In this document: positions 35,178 to 45,025 of the stretch, piece by piece
Numbering within the stretch: position 1 is the first letter of the stretch
How the letters are laid out: the number at the start of each line of letters is the position of its first letter
DNA from: Parasponia andersonii
Lineage: Eukaryota > Streptophyta > Magnoliopsida > Rosales > Cannabaceae
DNA: 64,000 nt
Assembly (NCBI GenBank): GCA_002914805.1
Contig: JXTB01000318.1
Span: forward strand, 317,206-381,205
Reading direction: 5' to 3'
The notes under the pieces: model-generated
Seen by the model: only the letters and a program-made list of their open reading frames with translations
What the model was told of the DNA's origin: nothing
Database searches by the model: none
Program-made: the position numbers and the translations under genes

Positions 35178-36768
35178 GGGTTTAAGTTGTGGGTATTTCT
35201 TCATATAGGTCCTTTAAAATCGTTATATTTTTCTTTCGACCCAAGTTGATTAAATGACGCAAACAGCCCTCCCTGTTACTTTGACATCTAGGGATTGAAA
35301 CGCGAAACCACAATAAAAGTATAAAACGACGATGGAGCACATAAGCGACAAAAGGAGAAGAAAATAAGAAGAATATATAAACGACAATATTCAGATGAAT
35401 AACGACAACGCCTTGTAAACTACAAAAAAAATATCCTTAGGTCTTGGTATTTTGTAATTTAGACTTTAAAGTTTGAATTCTACGAAATAATGCCATCAGA
35501 TTAAAAACTTTTGAAAATTAATACCTTAAGTTTATTTTTTGAATAACTTTAACTGGTAAAAGACAATAATATCCTCAAATTTAAGAGAACTAATGTAGTT
35601 TTAATGGAGAATATTATTGTTTTTTTCTACTAAAGTCAGTCAAAAAGTTAGTCTATGATATTAATTTTCATAAATTTTTAATCTCATTATATTATTTTGC
35701 AAAGTCCAAATTTCAAGATTTAAATTGCAGAATACTCAAACTTCAGGATATTTTTTTATAATTCACCCAAATAAAAATGAAAAAAAAATAGGAACAACAA
35801 CAAAGCTAAAAACAACAAGAAGGAACGATATAAACGACTATAGAAGTAAAAACATAAAACGACAACAAAGTAACAACAACGGTAAAGGATATAGACGGTA
35901 GCAGATTATAAGCGAAGTCCCCCCTTTTTTTCCTGATCAAATACTATACACGATGCTGACAATTACAAATTTTTAAATCGGCACAAACAAAAAATGACAA
36001 CAAATGATATTGAACGACAACAAAAGTAAGAAACTATAACAAATTAAAACGACACCCAAGTAAACCGGATCTGGAAGGACTTAACAAATAAAAACGACGA
36101 CAAATAAAAAACCAAAAGTAATAGCAAAAGCGATTAACAGGCTGAAAAGTAATGGGNGCTAAAAAGTCAAAGAAAAGAAGCCATGAAGTTAAAAAAAAAA
36201 AAAAAAAAAAGAAGGTTATGGCTATTTCTTCTTCTAGGTCCTTCAAAATCGTTAAATTTATATTTCGACCTAAGTTTGTTAACTGACTCAAATAGGCTTG
36301 CTACTTTGACACCTGGTTGAGTGAAAAGCGACACTGTAGAAGAAAACGACAAAAAAAATTCTAAAAAAAAAAGACGACAATGGAGTACATTAGCGACACC
36401 AGACCTAAAAACAACTAACGACAAGAAGGGAAGAAAACGACAAAAAAGCTAAAAAGAAGGGCATGAACGACAAGAGAACCAAAATCGTAAAACCACAACA
36501 AAACTAAGAAACGACAGTGAAGAATATAGACGGCAGCAGTCACCAAAATATAAGCAAAGTATATAAACGACATGACAGTGAAAATGACAACAGAGGTAAG
36601 AACGACAAATTTTACAGACCAAACAAAAAGACGGTGAATGATATTAACTTCCACAAAGACGAACGACAGCAAAAGTGGGAAAATATAAGAAATATGACAA
36701 CTGAAGTAAAAAAGGACACTGAAGGAAAACGTATCCCGAAGGACGTAACAAACATAAACGACTAAGTG
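35178..36768. repeat. Duplicated ACGAC-rich block upstream of FLK
   Basis: Copy 1 (about 35178-36150) and copy 2 (about 36207-36768) run in the same direction. Both start with a gg(t)atttctt...aggtcct region (35190 and 36220), then cgttaaattt/cgttatattt, tttcgacc, ctactttgacacct, acgacaatggagtacatta and atatagacggcagcag words. Copy 1 is interrupted by the fold-back element at 35414-35768. ACGAC occurs about 20 times overall at irregular spacing. No reading frame is convincing. One undetermined base is at 36157. Confidence 0.65.
35414..35768. mobile_element. Fold-back (MITE-like) element, copy 2
   Basis: It is homologous along its length to the element at 10813-11166: shared words aatttagactttaaagttt, then caataatatcctc, then ttttgcaaagtccaaatttc. 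It has the same inverted arms; the right end reads ...ataattcaccc, i.e. GGGTGAATTAT on the other strand. It sits inside copy 1 of the ACGAC block and is absent from copy 2. Confidence 0.7.
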
Positions 36769-36959
36769 ATCTTTCCCTTGGTTACAGATTCACAGAAATA
36801 ACGCTTCCAATTCGTGACTTAGTTAACAGAACATACTTGTGAAGAAGCTAAGTACACACAATGAAAGAAGATAAATCATGCTGGTATGAAAAGATTGCCA
36901 AAATTCCAAGTCTTATAACACCATGTAAGGAACTTTCTCTGACATATAAGCATTGTAAT

Positions 36960-36964
36960 ATAGT
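36960..36964. other. Left target-site duplication ATAGT
   Basis: Identical to the five bases after the 3' LTR (49184-49188), as expected for a Ty3/gypsy insertion. Confidence 0.9.
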
Positions 36965-37778
36965 TGTGGGACCCGTTCCCAAATCATACACCACGTGGAC
37001 GATTAAGTGGCAGAACAGGTCACAAACGGGGCTCACCATCCGACAGCTGTCGAGAGTGATTAACTAAAGGCCACGCAGATCGCACGTAATACCAAATCGG
37101 CTATTGGGCTTCTCAAGGTTAGGGCCGAGCCCATCACGGACCCTGGACAGGCCCGGCCCAGTCCGACCCTTACCTCGACAGCTTGAGGGTCTTCCACCTG
37201 AATATAATGGAAAGCAACTCACGATTCTAGACCCAGACAGAGCATTTAATGCGATCTCGGGTATGCGTGCGTAAGGGGCAAACCATCCTGACAGAACGGC
37301 GATTCATCCAAATCTCACCCCTAACAGATTCAAGCCGTAGGAGGCGGCGGAAATCAGGCTACGGCGATACAGAGGAGATCACGGAAATCTCGGCCTGTGA
37401 CTTCTGAAAAAGACTTTAAGCAGAAAGGTACTCAGTTCTGAGATTGAGACCCGTATAGTTCACAATCTTAGGACTATATATATATGAGCCATGCGTTCTC
37501 GCAGGGGGCATGTACGCTTACAGAAAAAAAATATATAAAAAAGCTTATGAGCAAGAAACAAACATATACATATACTAAACTAATTCCTTGTTATCTTGTA
37601 TCAAAGGCAAAACCACTGACTTAAGCATCGGAGAGTCTTTGCAGGTGGCCACCCCCGCCTCTCCGACCCTACTTGGAGTTCAGAGTACTTTGGGATAGCG
37701 AAGACACGTGGACAGTTGGAGAACATATCATCAGCGGTTCAGAGATACGTGGACAGCTGGTGAGAAACCGCTCCAACA
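36965..37778 (+). repeat. 5' LTR of the Tat element, 814 bp
   Basis: It starts TGTGGGACCCGTTCCC and ends CGCTCCAACA. A TATA box (ctatatatatatgagcc, about 37474-37490) precedes gccatgcgttctcgcag, the likely start of the RNA. Compared with the 3' LTR it lacks about 15 bases after gacagct near 37180. Confidence 0.93.
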
Positions 37779-37780
37779 GT

Positions 37781-37798
37781 TTGGCGCCGTATGTGGGA
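37781..37798 (+). other. Primer-binding site
   Basis: TTGGCGCCGTATGTGGGA follows two bases after the LTR. It is of the TGGCGCCGT...GTGGG type seen in Tat elements. I do not assign the tRNA with certainty. Confidence 0.75.
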
Positions 37799-37876
37799 AA
37801 AAATGGTTGAGCGTGAGAAAAAGAGTAGGAGACTCGCGATCACGCTCTCCACGAACAAAAAGCCATATAACGTCTG

Positions 37877-39406
37877 ATGGCACCCTCAAGGATGACAACC
37901 AGGAACTCACGTCCCGATGCTGAAGGGAGCTCCCGAGAAGCACGATCGGATCTGGAGCAGAAGCTGGATCAGATGCTTGCCGCCCTTGCGGAAGCAAACC
38001 GGAAGGCAGACATGGCCCACGAAGCCATCCTGGGTTTAAGGGACGAAGTCGCAGAGGTACGCAGAGATAACACCCGCCTCGAAAGGCTGCTGGCGAGTGA
38101 AGACAGGACCCAGCGGAGAGAAGATTTTGACGAAGAGGTCCAGCAAGAATTCGGAAATCAACCGTGAGGGGAAGCTCCCACACCCTCTTGATCGCATATG
38201 CAGGGGGCACGTCAAAGCCAGTCGAGACCCTTCCAAACCAGGGGTGCAATAGGCGGAAGACACCATGGAAGCCCAGGAGGTACGCCTCCCGACTGGAAGC
38301 AAGAGATGATGGCGGAGTTGGGTGAGAGACTCGGGGCCCATCACAGCCAGACTCCCGATGATCTGGTAGAGCAAACTGTGCGAGGGATCAACCGGACGGC
38401 CTTCACTGACTGGATCCAGATGGAGCCCAGGCCGAGGAACTTCACGATCCCGACCTTCAAGCCGTTCGAGGGAAAAACCGACTCCCTCGACCATATATAC
38501 CACTTTCAGTAGAAGATGGCTTTGGAGACCAGGGACGAGGCAGTGATCTGTAAAGTCTTCTCTACGACCCTGGCAGGACTGGCCCTGCTATGGTTCAGGC
38601 AGCTCCCGGAAAAATCCATAAACAGGTTTGAAGATTTCTGCAAGCTCTTCTTGAAGAAGTACACAGGTGTGCGGAGATAGCAAAAAACCATACGAGACCT
38701 GAACCGATTAGAGCAGGCCACAGATGAATCTCCGCGACAATACCTCTCGCGCTTCCACGAGGTAATGTCCCTGGTCTATAATGCCAACTCGGTCCAAGCC
38801 GCAGGCTCATTCGTTAGGAGCCTGCAGCCAAGATCAATGTTATCGGATCACTTCCTCTTGAATCTTCCGTACGATATGGCGGACGTCCAAGCGAAGTCGG
38901 AGCGGGTATTCAGGGTGCTGGAAAGCTACCAGAAGGCTCCCAAAACCTCCGCCGCGATAACAACGACGCTGATACAAATCCTATCTCCGCAAGGGATGAA
39001 GAGGCCCTCACCGGGCCAAGGGTCAGCCCCGAATCAGGAAGCTCCTAACTGTAATAGTCAGGAAGACGGCAAGAGGAGGAAGACGTCTCGCGACCCCCTG
39101 CCGAGGTATGAGCTCAGCATGCCGATCGACGTGATCTACCTCCAAAATAAGGACATGGGCATTTTCAAAGACCCGCCCAAATCTGGCGTCCCTGAGCATA
39201 TGAAGAACAGGAGTAGGTATTGCCAGTTTCACAAAGACTTCGGGTACGACACCGTCCGCTGCCGCAGCTTTTACGCACAAGTCATGATGGTGATCCACGC
39301 TGGCAGGCTGAAACAGTACGTGAAAACCGGCGGAGCCCAGCCGCTGGAAGACGTCGCCAGGTCTGAAAAAGGGAAGCAGATCCAAGCCTCTGTGTCAGGA
39401 GAGTAG
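37877..39406 (+). pseudogene. Tat gag, four in-frame stops
   Basis: One frame from ATG 37877 to TAG 39404 encodes the structural polyprotein. An N-terminal coiled-coil-like stretch (RSDLEQKLDQMLAALAEANR) is followed by the capsid core. The core reads TIPTFKPFEGKTDSLDHIYH, then KMALETRDEAVICKVFSTTL, then LALLWFRQLPEKSINRFEDF. A late CxxH-like trace is seen in YCQFHKDFGYDT. Stops are at 38165, 38189, 38510 and 38678. No frameshift is needed, so the damage is nonsense only. The frame is continuous with the protease downstream. Confidence 0.85.
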
Positions 39407-40084
39407 ACCCTGAAGATAGTACCGACCATAGTGGGCAGGCCAGAGCCGACCCAAGATCAAGAGGAGAAGGAGAAATGCCTCAAAAGAACTGAGGAAAGGG
39501 TGAAGCACCTGAGGGGGATGGGGCATTCCGTCAACCATTTGACGTCAGGAGAGAGCCGTACCTCTGCCACCCCCATCGTTTTCACCCAGCAAGATCTAAC
39601 TACAGTGCACTAGCCTCACGATGACCCACTGGTGATTAAGTTACAGATCGGCTCCGCATTGGTCAGGAGGGTCCTGGTCGACGGTGGCAGCAGCGTCGAT
39701 ATCCTGTTCCTCAACATATTTGAGAATATGGGTCTAGATCGAAGCATACTCAGGCCGACCTATCAACCACTGTTCGCTTTCAACAGTACGAGAGTCTGCC
39801 CTTTGGGCATCGTGACCCTGAATGTCTGCACTGCCGAGAGATGCTTGGACGTGGATTTCGTCATCATTGACTGCCAGTCCTCCTTCAACGTCATCATAGG
39901 AAGGGGATGGATCTACGCCATGCATGGAGTCACTTCCACCCTCTACCAGATCTTAAGATGTCTATCAAAGGACAGTGCCTACACGATAGACATCAGGGGA
40001 GATCAGGCCTCTGCAAAGAAATGCTTTTCAACCGATCTGAGGGGAGTCGACGCAGATGCCAGCACCGCAACCGGGAAAAGATAG
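39407..40084 (+). pseudogene. Tat protease
   Basis: An aspartic protease in the same frame as gag, separated from it by stops at 39404 and 39611. The active site reads VLVDGGSSVDILF near 39674-39712. The flap and core follow: AFNSTRVCPLGIVTLNV and VDFVIIDCQSSFNVIIGRGW, the latter the ILGRP-equivalent. The frame is stopped by TAG at 40082 before RT. Many Tat elements carry the same DGGSS-type site, so the motif itself need not be damaged. Confidence 0.85.
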
Positions 40085-40105
40085 CAATCAGAGGACAGCC
40101 TGCCA

Positions 40106-41581
40106 GTGTACATGAAACAAATCGAAGAGGAATCTGACGGTCCCGAATCCACGATCAAGGAGCTGGTAGTGGTCCCTTTGAAAGAGGCAGAGCCAGCGAA
40201 GGTGGTTCTACTCGGGGCCTTACTACCCGAGGAGCAAAAGAACGAAATGTTAGAATTCTTGAAGTGGAACGAGGACGTCTTCTTGTGGTCCCATGATGAC
40301 ATGCCTGGGATAGACCCCACACACACCTGCCATCGGCTGAACATAGATGATAATTTCCTGTCAGTCAAGCAGAAGCCCCGAAGGTTTGCACCAGAGAAAA
40401 ACAGGGCGTTCAACAAGGAGGTAGAGAAACTGCTGGAGAACGGTCTGATCAGGGAATGCGTGTACCCGCGCTGGGTCTCCAACCCGGTAGTGGTGAAGAA
40501 GAAAAATAGTGACGACCGTATTTGCATAGACTTCACCAACCTGAACAAGGCCTGTCCGAAGGATAATTTCCCCCTACCGAGAATCGACCAAATAGTAGAT
40601 GCGATGACGGGATTCAACAGAATGAGCTTTTTGGATGCCTATTCTGGGTACAACCAGATTCCCCTATATGCGAAGGACCAGATCTATACGGCTTTTATCA
40701 CGGAGCGGGGTCTGTACTGCTACAGGTGTATGTCGTTTGGCTTGAAGAATGCGGGGGCAACCTACCAAAGGTTCATGAATAAAATGTTCGTCGGGCTGTT
40801 AGGGGAGACGATGGAGATCTATATTGACGATATGATCGTGAAGAGCAGAGAAGATTCAGACTATCTGAGACACCTAGATGAATGTTTTCAGATTCTGAAG
40901 CAATATCAGATACGTCTGAATCCCAAAAAATGTGTGTTTGGGGTGTCCTCCGGTCAATTCCTAGGACATATCGTGAGTAGAAGGGGTATTGAGGCAAACC
41001 CGACCCAGCTGAACTTAATTGCAAATGTGCAGAGACCCTCGACTATTCAGGAGGTCCAACGCCTGGCCGGAAAGATAGCCGCCCTCAGCCGATTCGTCTC
41101 CAAGATGTCCGACCGGTGCAAGCCTTTCTTCCAATGCTTGAAGAAAAGCTCCACTGTCGTCTGGAAGGAGGAACAGGACAGGGCACTGACAGATCTCAAG
41201 ATGTATTTGAATCACCCACCTATCTTGGCTTCCCCAGCAGAAGGGGAGCGCTTGTACACCTATTTAGCGGTATCCGAAGTAGCGATCAGAACCGTACTAT
41301 TCATCGAGGAAGACGGCAAGCAAAAACCAGTGTTTTACATAAGTCGCATGCTCCTGGATGCCGAGACACGATATAGTATGGCAGAAAAGCTGGTCCTTGC
41401 TCTGGTCAACGCTAAAAGGAAACTCCGGCAGTACTTTGAGGCTCACTCGGTCACCGTGTATACTGATTTTCCTATCCGTCAAATTTTGACCAAGCCAGAC
41501 TTGTCGGGACGACTGACCAAATGGGCCATCGAGCTGGGAATATACGATATCGAGTATCGGCCTAGAGCGGCGAAGAAATGA
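40106..41581 (+). CDS. Tat reverse transcriptase and RNase H, 491-codon open segment
   Basis: The longest intact part of the polyprotein. RT motifs in order: WVSNPVVVKKKNSDDRICID, FPLPRIDQIVDAMTG, FLDAYSGYNQIPL, MSFGLKNAGATYQRFMNKMF, and the catalytic YIDDMIVKS at 40820-40846. Then FLGHIVSRRGIEANP and the connection domain, followed by RNase H wording PVFYISRMLLDAETRYS to YTDFPIRQIL. The frame is the same as gag and protease. It ends in a TGA at 41579, just before the second RNase H. By itself it is a fragment of a polyprotein, not a host gene. The first Met is only the first after a stop. Confidence 0.9.
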   Translation: MYMKQIEEESDGPESTIKELVVVPLKEAEPAKVVLLGALLPEEQKNEMLEFLKWNEDVFLWSHDDMPGIDPTHTCHRLNIDDNFLSVKQKPRRFAPEKNRAFNKEVEKLLENGLIRECVYPRWVSNPVVVKKKNSDDRICIDFTNLNKACPKDNFPLPRIDQIVDAMTGFNRMSFLDAYSGYNQIPLYAKDQIYTAFITERGLYCYRCMSFGLKNAGATYQRFMNKMFVGLLGETMEIYIDDMIVKSREDSDYLRHLDECFQILKQYQIRLNPKKCVFGVSSGQFLGHIVSRRGIEANPTQLNLIANVQRPSTIQEVQRLAGKIAALSRFVSKMSDRCKPFFQCLKKSSTVVWKEEQDRALTDLKMYLNHPPILASPAEGERLYTYLAVSEVAIRTVLFIEEDGKQKPVFYISRMLLDAETRYSMAEKLVLALVNAKRKLRQYFEAHSVTVYTDFPIRQILTKPDLSGRLTKWAIELGIYDIEYRPRAAKK

Positions 41582-41587
41582 CAGATC

Positions 41588-42157
41588 ATGGCAGATTTTC
41601 TGGTGGAAATCGAGTCCTTCGGCAAGCAGCATGACCTGTGTCAGATGTCCCAGCACCGCCCCCCTTCAGCATCCTGGACACTTCACACCGACGGATCCAC
41701 GAATGCCTCAGAGTCAGGTATCGGAATAGTCTTACAGACCCCAACGGGTCTTAAGATTGAGAAGGTGTTGAGACTCGGCTTCCAGGCGACTAATAATGAG
41801 GCGGAGTACGAAGCACTGCTGCAAGGCCTTGAGCTAGTACTGCGCTTCGGAGTGGAGGACATTGCAGTAAAGACCGACTCGCAGTTGATCGCGGGTCAGG
41901 TCAGGGGAGACTTCGAAGTAAAAGAACCAAGGTTGCACAGGTACTTCTCCAAGGTAATGGGGGCAAAAGCTTGTTTTGGCAATTTCAATATCGAACCAAT
42001 TCCCAGGGAGATGAACCAGAGGGCCGACGAGCTAGCTAAGAGTACGTCAATCGGGGGTACGGCTGGAAGCATAGAAGTTCTCCTAGAAGGCGAGAGCATG
42101 GAAGACCCCATGCAGACCCCTGCGCACCATGTGTTCGCAATTGAAACTGCTGATTAA
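41588..42157 (+). CDS. Additional archaeal-type RNase H of the Tat element
   Basis: A second RNase H follows the usual one, an acquisition specific to the Tat lineage. Active-site acidic residues are visible in LHTDGST (41684-41700), NNEAEYEALLQGLEL, VKTDSQLIAGQV and the final MNQRADELAK block. It is in frame with RT and separated only by TGA at 41579. TAA at 42155 ends it, and the frame then runs on through another stop toward integrase. The 189-codon segment seems undamaged internally. Confidence 0.88.
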   Translation: MADFLVEIESFGKQHDLCQMSQHRPPSASWTLHTDGSTNASESGIGIVLQTPTGLKIEKVLRLGFQATNNEAEYEALLQGLELVLRFGVEDIAVKTDSQLIAGQVRGDFEVKEPRLHRYFSKVMGAKACFGNFNIEPIPREMNQRADELAKSTSIGGTAGSIEVLLEGESMEDPMQTPAHHVFAIETAD

Positions 42158-43386
42158 GGGTGGATGAAGCCCATCACCCAGTATTTGACGTAGGGGAACC
42201 TACCCGTGGACCCCCAAAAAGCAAGATCGGTCAGGTTGAAGGTAGCCAGGTACTCGATGGTGGGGGAACGATTATACAGGAGATCGACGATGGGACCAAT
42301 GCTGCGGTGCATAGGTCCCGAAGAAGCGCAAAATCTAATGGAAGAAATCCATGATGGAGTATGCGCCAACCACTCCGGTGGATGCAGCCTCACCCACAAG
42401 GCTCTAACGGCTGGATCTTCTGGCCATACATGATGGCAGAGACGGCACGATTCGTCAAAAAATGTGATAAGTGCCAGAGGTTCGCCTCAATGAAATGCCA
42501 GCCCACTGAGGTACTTCATTCGAATATAACCCCCTAGCCGTTTACCAAATGGGGTCTGAACATCGTCGGAGAGCTCCTCAGAAGTCTAGTGGGAAGGAGG
42601 TATGTTCTGTTGGCCACGGATTACTTCATCAAATGGGTAGAAGCTGAAGCCTACACGACCGTTAGCAAGACAGACACGATTAACTTCATCTGGAAGAACA
42701 TAATCTGTCGGTTCGGGATTCTGAAAGAGATACACGCTGATCGTGGCACGCAATTCCAAAATGCTAAGGTCAAGGAACTGTGCGAGCTGTATGATATAAG
42801 GCTCAGTTTCTCTTCCGTGAACTACCCTCAGGGGAACTGTCAAGCGGAGGTAACAAACAAAGCCATATTCAGCAACGTCAAAAAGAACCTGCAGGAGGCT
42901 AAAGGCAAATGGTTAGAAGAGCTGCCGGCCGTTGTGTGGGCTCATCGAACCACGGAGCGGAGGTCGACCGGAAGAACGCCATTCGCCATGGTCTACGGAT
43001 CAGAGGCTATGATCCCGACAGAGGTCGGCCTCCCGACCCTCCGCTCCGAAGTGGTAAAAGATGCCCCCTTAAACGATCTCCAGCTAAGCCGCAACACAGA
43101 CCTCCTGGAGGAAACGAGAGACATGGCCCTGGTCCACCTGGCTTCATACCACCAACGGGCTAGGTCCTACTACGCAAAAAAGGTTAGTACTTGATGGTTT
43201 GATGACGGGGATTGGGTCTTGAAAGTTAGAACATGGAATTCCTCGAAACTGGACTCCAGTTGGATCGGATCCTATGAAGTGATCAAAGCACTCGATAATG
43301 GTGCATATATCCTGAAAGAGCTCAAGACGGGAAAAAACCTGCCAAACACGTGGAACGCTCAGCACTTGAAAAAATATTACGTGTAA
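42158..43386 (+). pseudogene. Tat integrase, stops and one frameshift
   Basis: The HHCC finger starts in the polyprotein frame (HDGVCANHSGG near 42350) and continues in another frame as CDKCQRF near 42462, so a shift lies near 42400-42420. TAG at about 42535 precedes the 201-codon core from 42589, which has the three catalytic residues: LLATDYFIKWVEA, IHADRGTQFQNA and GNCQAEVTNKA. TGA at 43192 interrupts the C-terminal domain, which reads DGDWVLKVRTWN to NTWNAQHLKKYYV and ends at TAA 43384. Confidence 0.88.
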
Positions 43387-43506
43387 GACACATGAATACG
43401 ATGTAAGATCATGAGAATGCTTATATTATTGAAAAGCTTAAATCCAAAACAGGTCAAGTTCCCTTTTTTGCTTCTTGGATTCATCTTACAGATTGCTATA
43501 CAAAAG

Positions 43507-43700
43507 GGGTCTGCCCACAGTGGCAAACCCCACGCACTATTCATATGCGAGACCCACGGGAATAGGTCTGCCCATAGAGGCAGACCCGATGTTTTATACT
43601 GCTACGGGAAAGGGTCTGCCACAGAGGCAGATCCAACGTTTTGTGCTGTCACGAAAAAAGGTTTGTCGCAGTTGCAGACCATACGCACTACTCACGTAAT
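43507..43700. repeat. Four short palindromic repeats after integrase
   Basis: Each unit contains GGTCTGCC, 5-6 bases, then GGCAGACC or a close variant, able to form a hairpin (best copy 43565-43586, ggtctgcccatagaggcaga). Units start near 43507, 43565, 43612 and 43660 with spacing of 47-58 bases. Spacers carry ttttatactgctacggg/ttttgtgctgtcacgaa words. Confidence 0.75.
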
Positions 43701-43702
43701 AA

Positions 43703-44208
43703 ATGACCATACTATGGGAATCACGTCGCTCGTCGATGACCCGAGAAAACGTACGAAGAGGAAATAGCTGTGCAACAATATCTTGCCAGCAGACCTTAAA
43801 AATGCTCGCACTATGGGAATCACGTCGCTCGTCGACGACCTGAGAAAACGTGCGAAGAGGAAACTGCTATGCAACAATATCTTGCCAGCAGACCTCAAAA
43901 ATGCTCGCACTATGGGAATCACGTCGCTCGTCGACGACCCGAGAAAACGTGCGATGAGGAAATAGCTGTGCAGCAAAATCTTGCCAGCAGACCTCAAAAA
44001 TGCTCGCACTATGGGATTCACGTCGCTCGTCGACGACCCGAGAAAATGTGTGAAGAGGAAACTACTGTGCAACAATATCTTGCCAGCAGACCTCAAAAAT
44101 GCTCGCACTATGGGACTCACGTCGCTCGTCGACGACCCGAGAAAATGTGCGAGGAGGAAATAGCTGTGCAACAAAATCTTGCCAGCAGACCTCAAAAATG
44201 CTCGCACT
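43703..44208. repeat. 99-bp tandem repeat array running into the assembly gap
   Basis: Units begin at 43703, 43802, 43901, 44000, 44099 and 44198, exactly 99 bases apart; the last is cut by the gap. Core words: atgctcgcactatgggaatc, acgtcgctcgtcgacgaccc, gagaaaacgtgcgaagagga, caatatcttgccagcagacc. The period is 33 codons, so frames on both strands stay open through the array. Those open frames are a by-product and not genes. Confidence 0.95.
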
Positions 44209-44417
44209 NNNNNNNNNNNNNNNNNNNNNNNNNNNNNNNNNNNNNNNNNNNNNNNNNNNNNNNNNNNNNNNNNNNNNNNNNNNNNNNNNNNNNNNNNNNN
44301 NNNNNNNNNNNNNNNNNNNNNNNNNNNNNNNNNNNNNNNNNNNNNNNNNNNNNNNNNNNNNNNNNNNNNNNNNNNNNNNNNNNNNNNNNNNNNNNNNNNN
44401 NNNNNNNNNNNNNNNNN
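44209..44417. other. Assembly gap (209 N)
   Basis: A run of undetermined bases beginning inside the sixth 99-bp unit. The true array is probably longer than shown. Confidence 0.98.
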
Positions 44418-45025
44418 TTGCATGATCAGGGCGTGAACGGATTTGGAGTCTACCCGTTGGAAGTAGTCCAGAACCAAACCAAACGTGAAGACAGAAATCA
44501 AGATTAAAACCTATTTATTATGTCCCAAAGTGCACGGATAATAGTGGTGAGCACTCATGAACCCTACTTGTGGGATACAGGTCTAGAGCGGACCCTTAAG
44601 GAGATGTCGGAGTGATAATGCCCTGTTTGTTCCCTGTAAGAGCCAAGCCCATGCCTTCTCCTTTGTAACGACGGGTCTAAACAATGGTCGACTAATCCCT
44701 GGAGCTGGTTCCGAGCATGGTCCCATTTGGGGTCGGAGAAATCTAGCCACACACGTGGGTCGAACTCTGCCAAAACAAGTTATAACAAGAATTATACTTC
44801 CGCGAATCCGGATGAGCCAAAACTTGCGCCCCTATCTCCGGAGCTAATCTTGGTAGTCATGACCCGAGGAAGACTCACTAGTAATCCGAAATCGAGTCCT
44901 TACAATTATTTATATAGACGGTCGGATACAAAAGAAAATAGACTAAAAATGGTGACGCGTTTCTTATTATTTATTCAAAGGATTACAATGAATATCAGCT
45001 TTACAAATATACAAAGTTTGAGGTC
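44418..45025. other. Unique segment between repeat array and antisense gene
   Basis: No domain on either strand. It lies downstream of the antisense gene and may hold its 3' UTR. Confidence 0.4.

Noticed and set aside
37731..38503. Antisense frames of 155-172 codons over gag
   Set aside because: Shadows of the GC-richer gag frame; no domain wording, and they overlap the primer site and LTR end.
40003..40617. 204-codon antisense frame over protease and RT
   Set aside because: Low-complexity Ser/Phe wording typical of reverse reading of a coding strand; no start context or splice logic, unlike the antisense gene at 45026-48041.
43703..44208. CRISPR-like array
   Set aside because: Units are contiguous 99-bp tandem copies with no unique spacers, in a plant nuclear retrotransposon.
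43692..44507. Long frames on both strands over the 99-bp array
   Set aside because: Open only because the period is a multiple of three and because the gap was read through as unknown residues.
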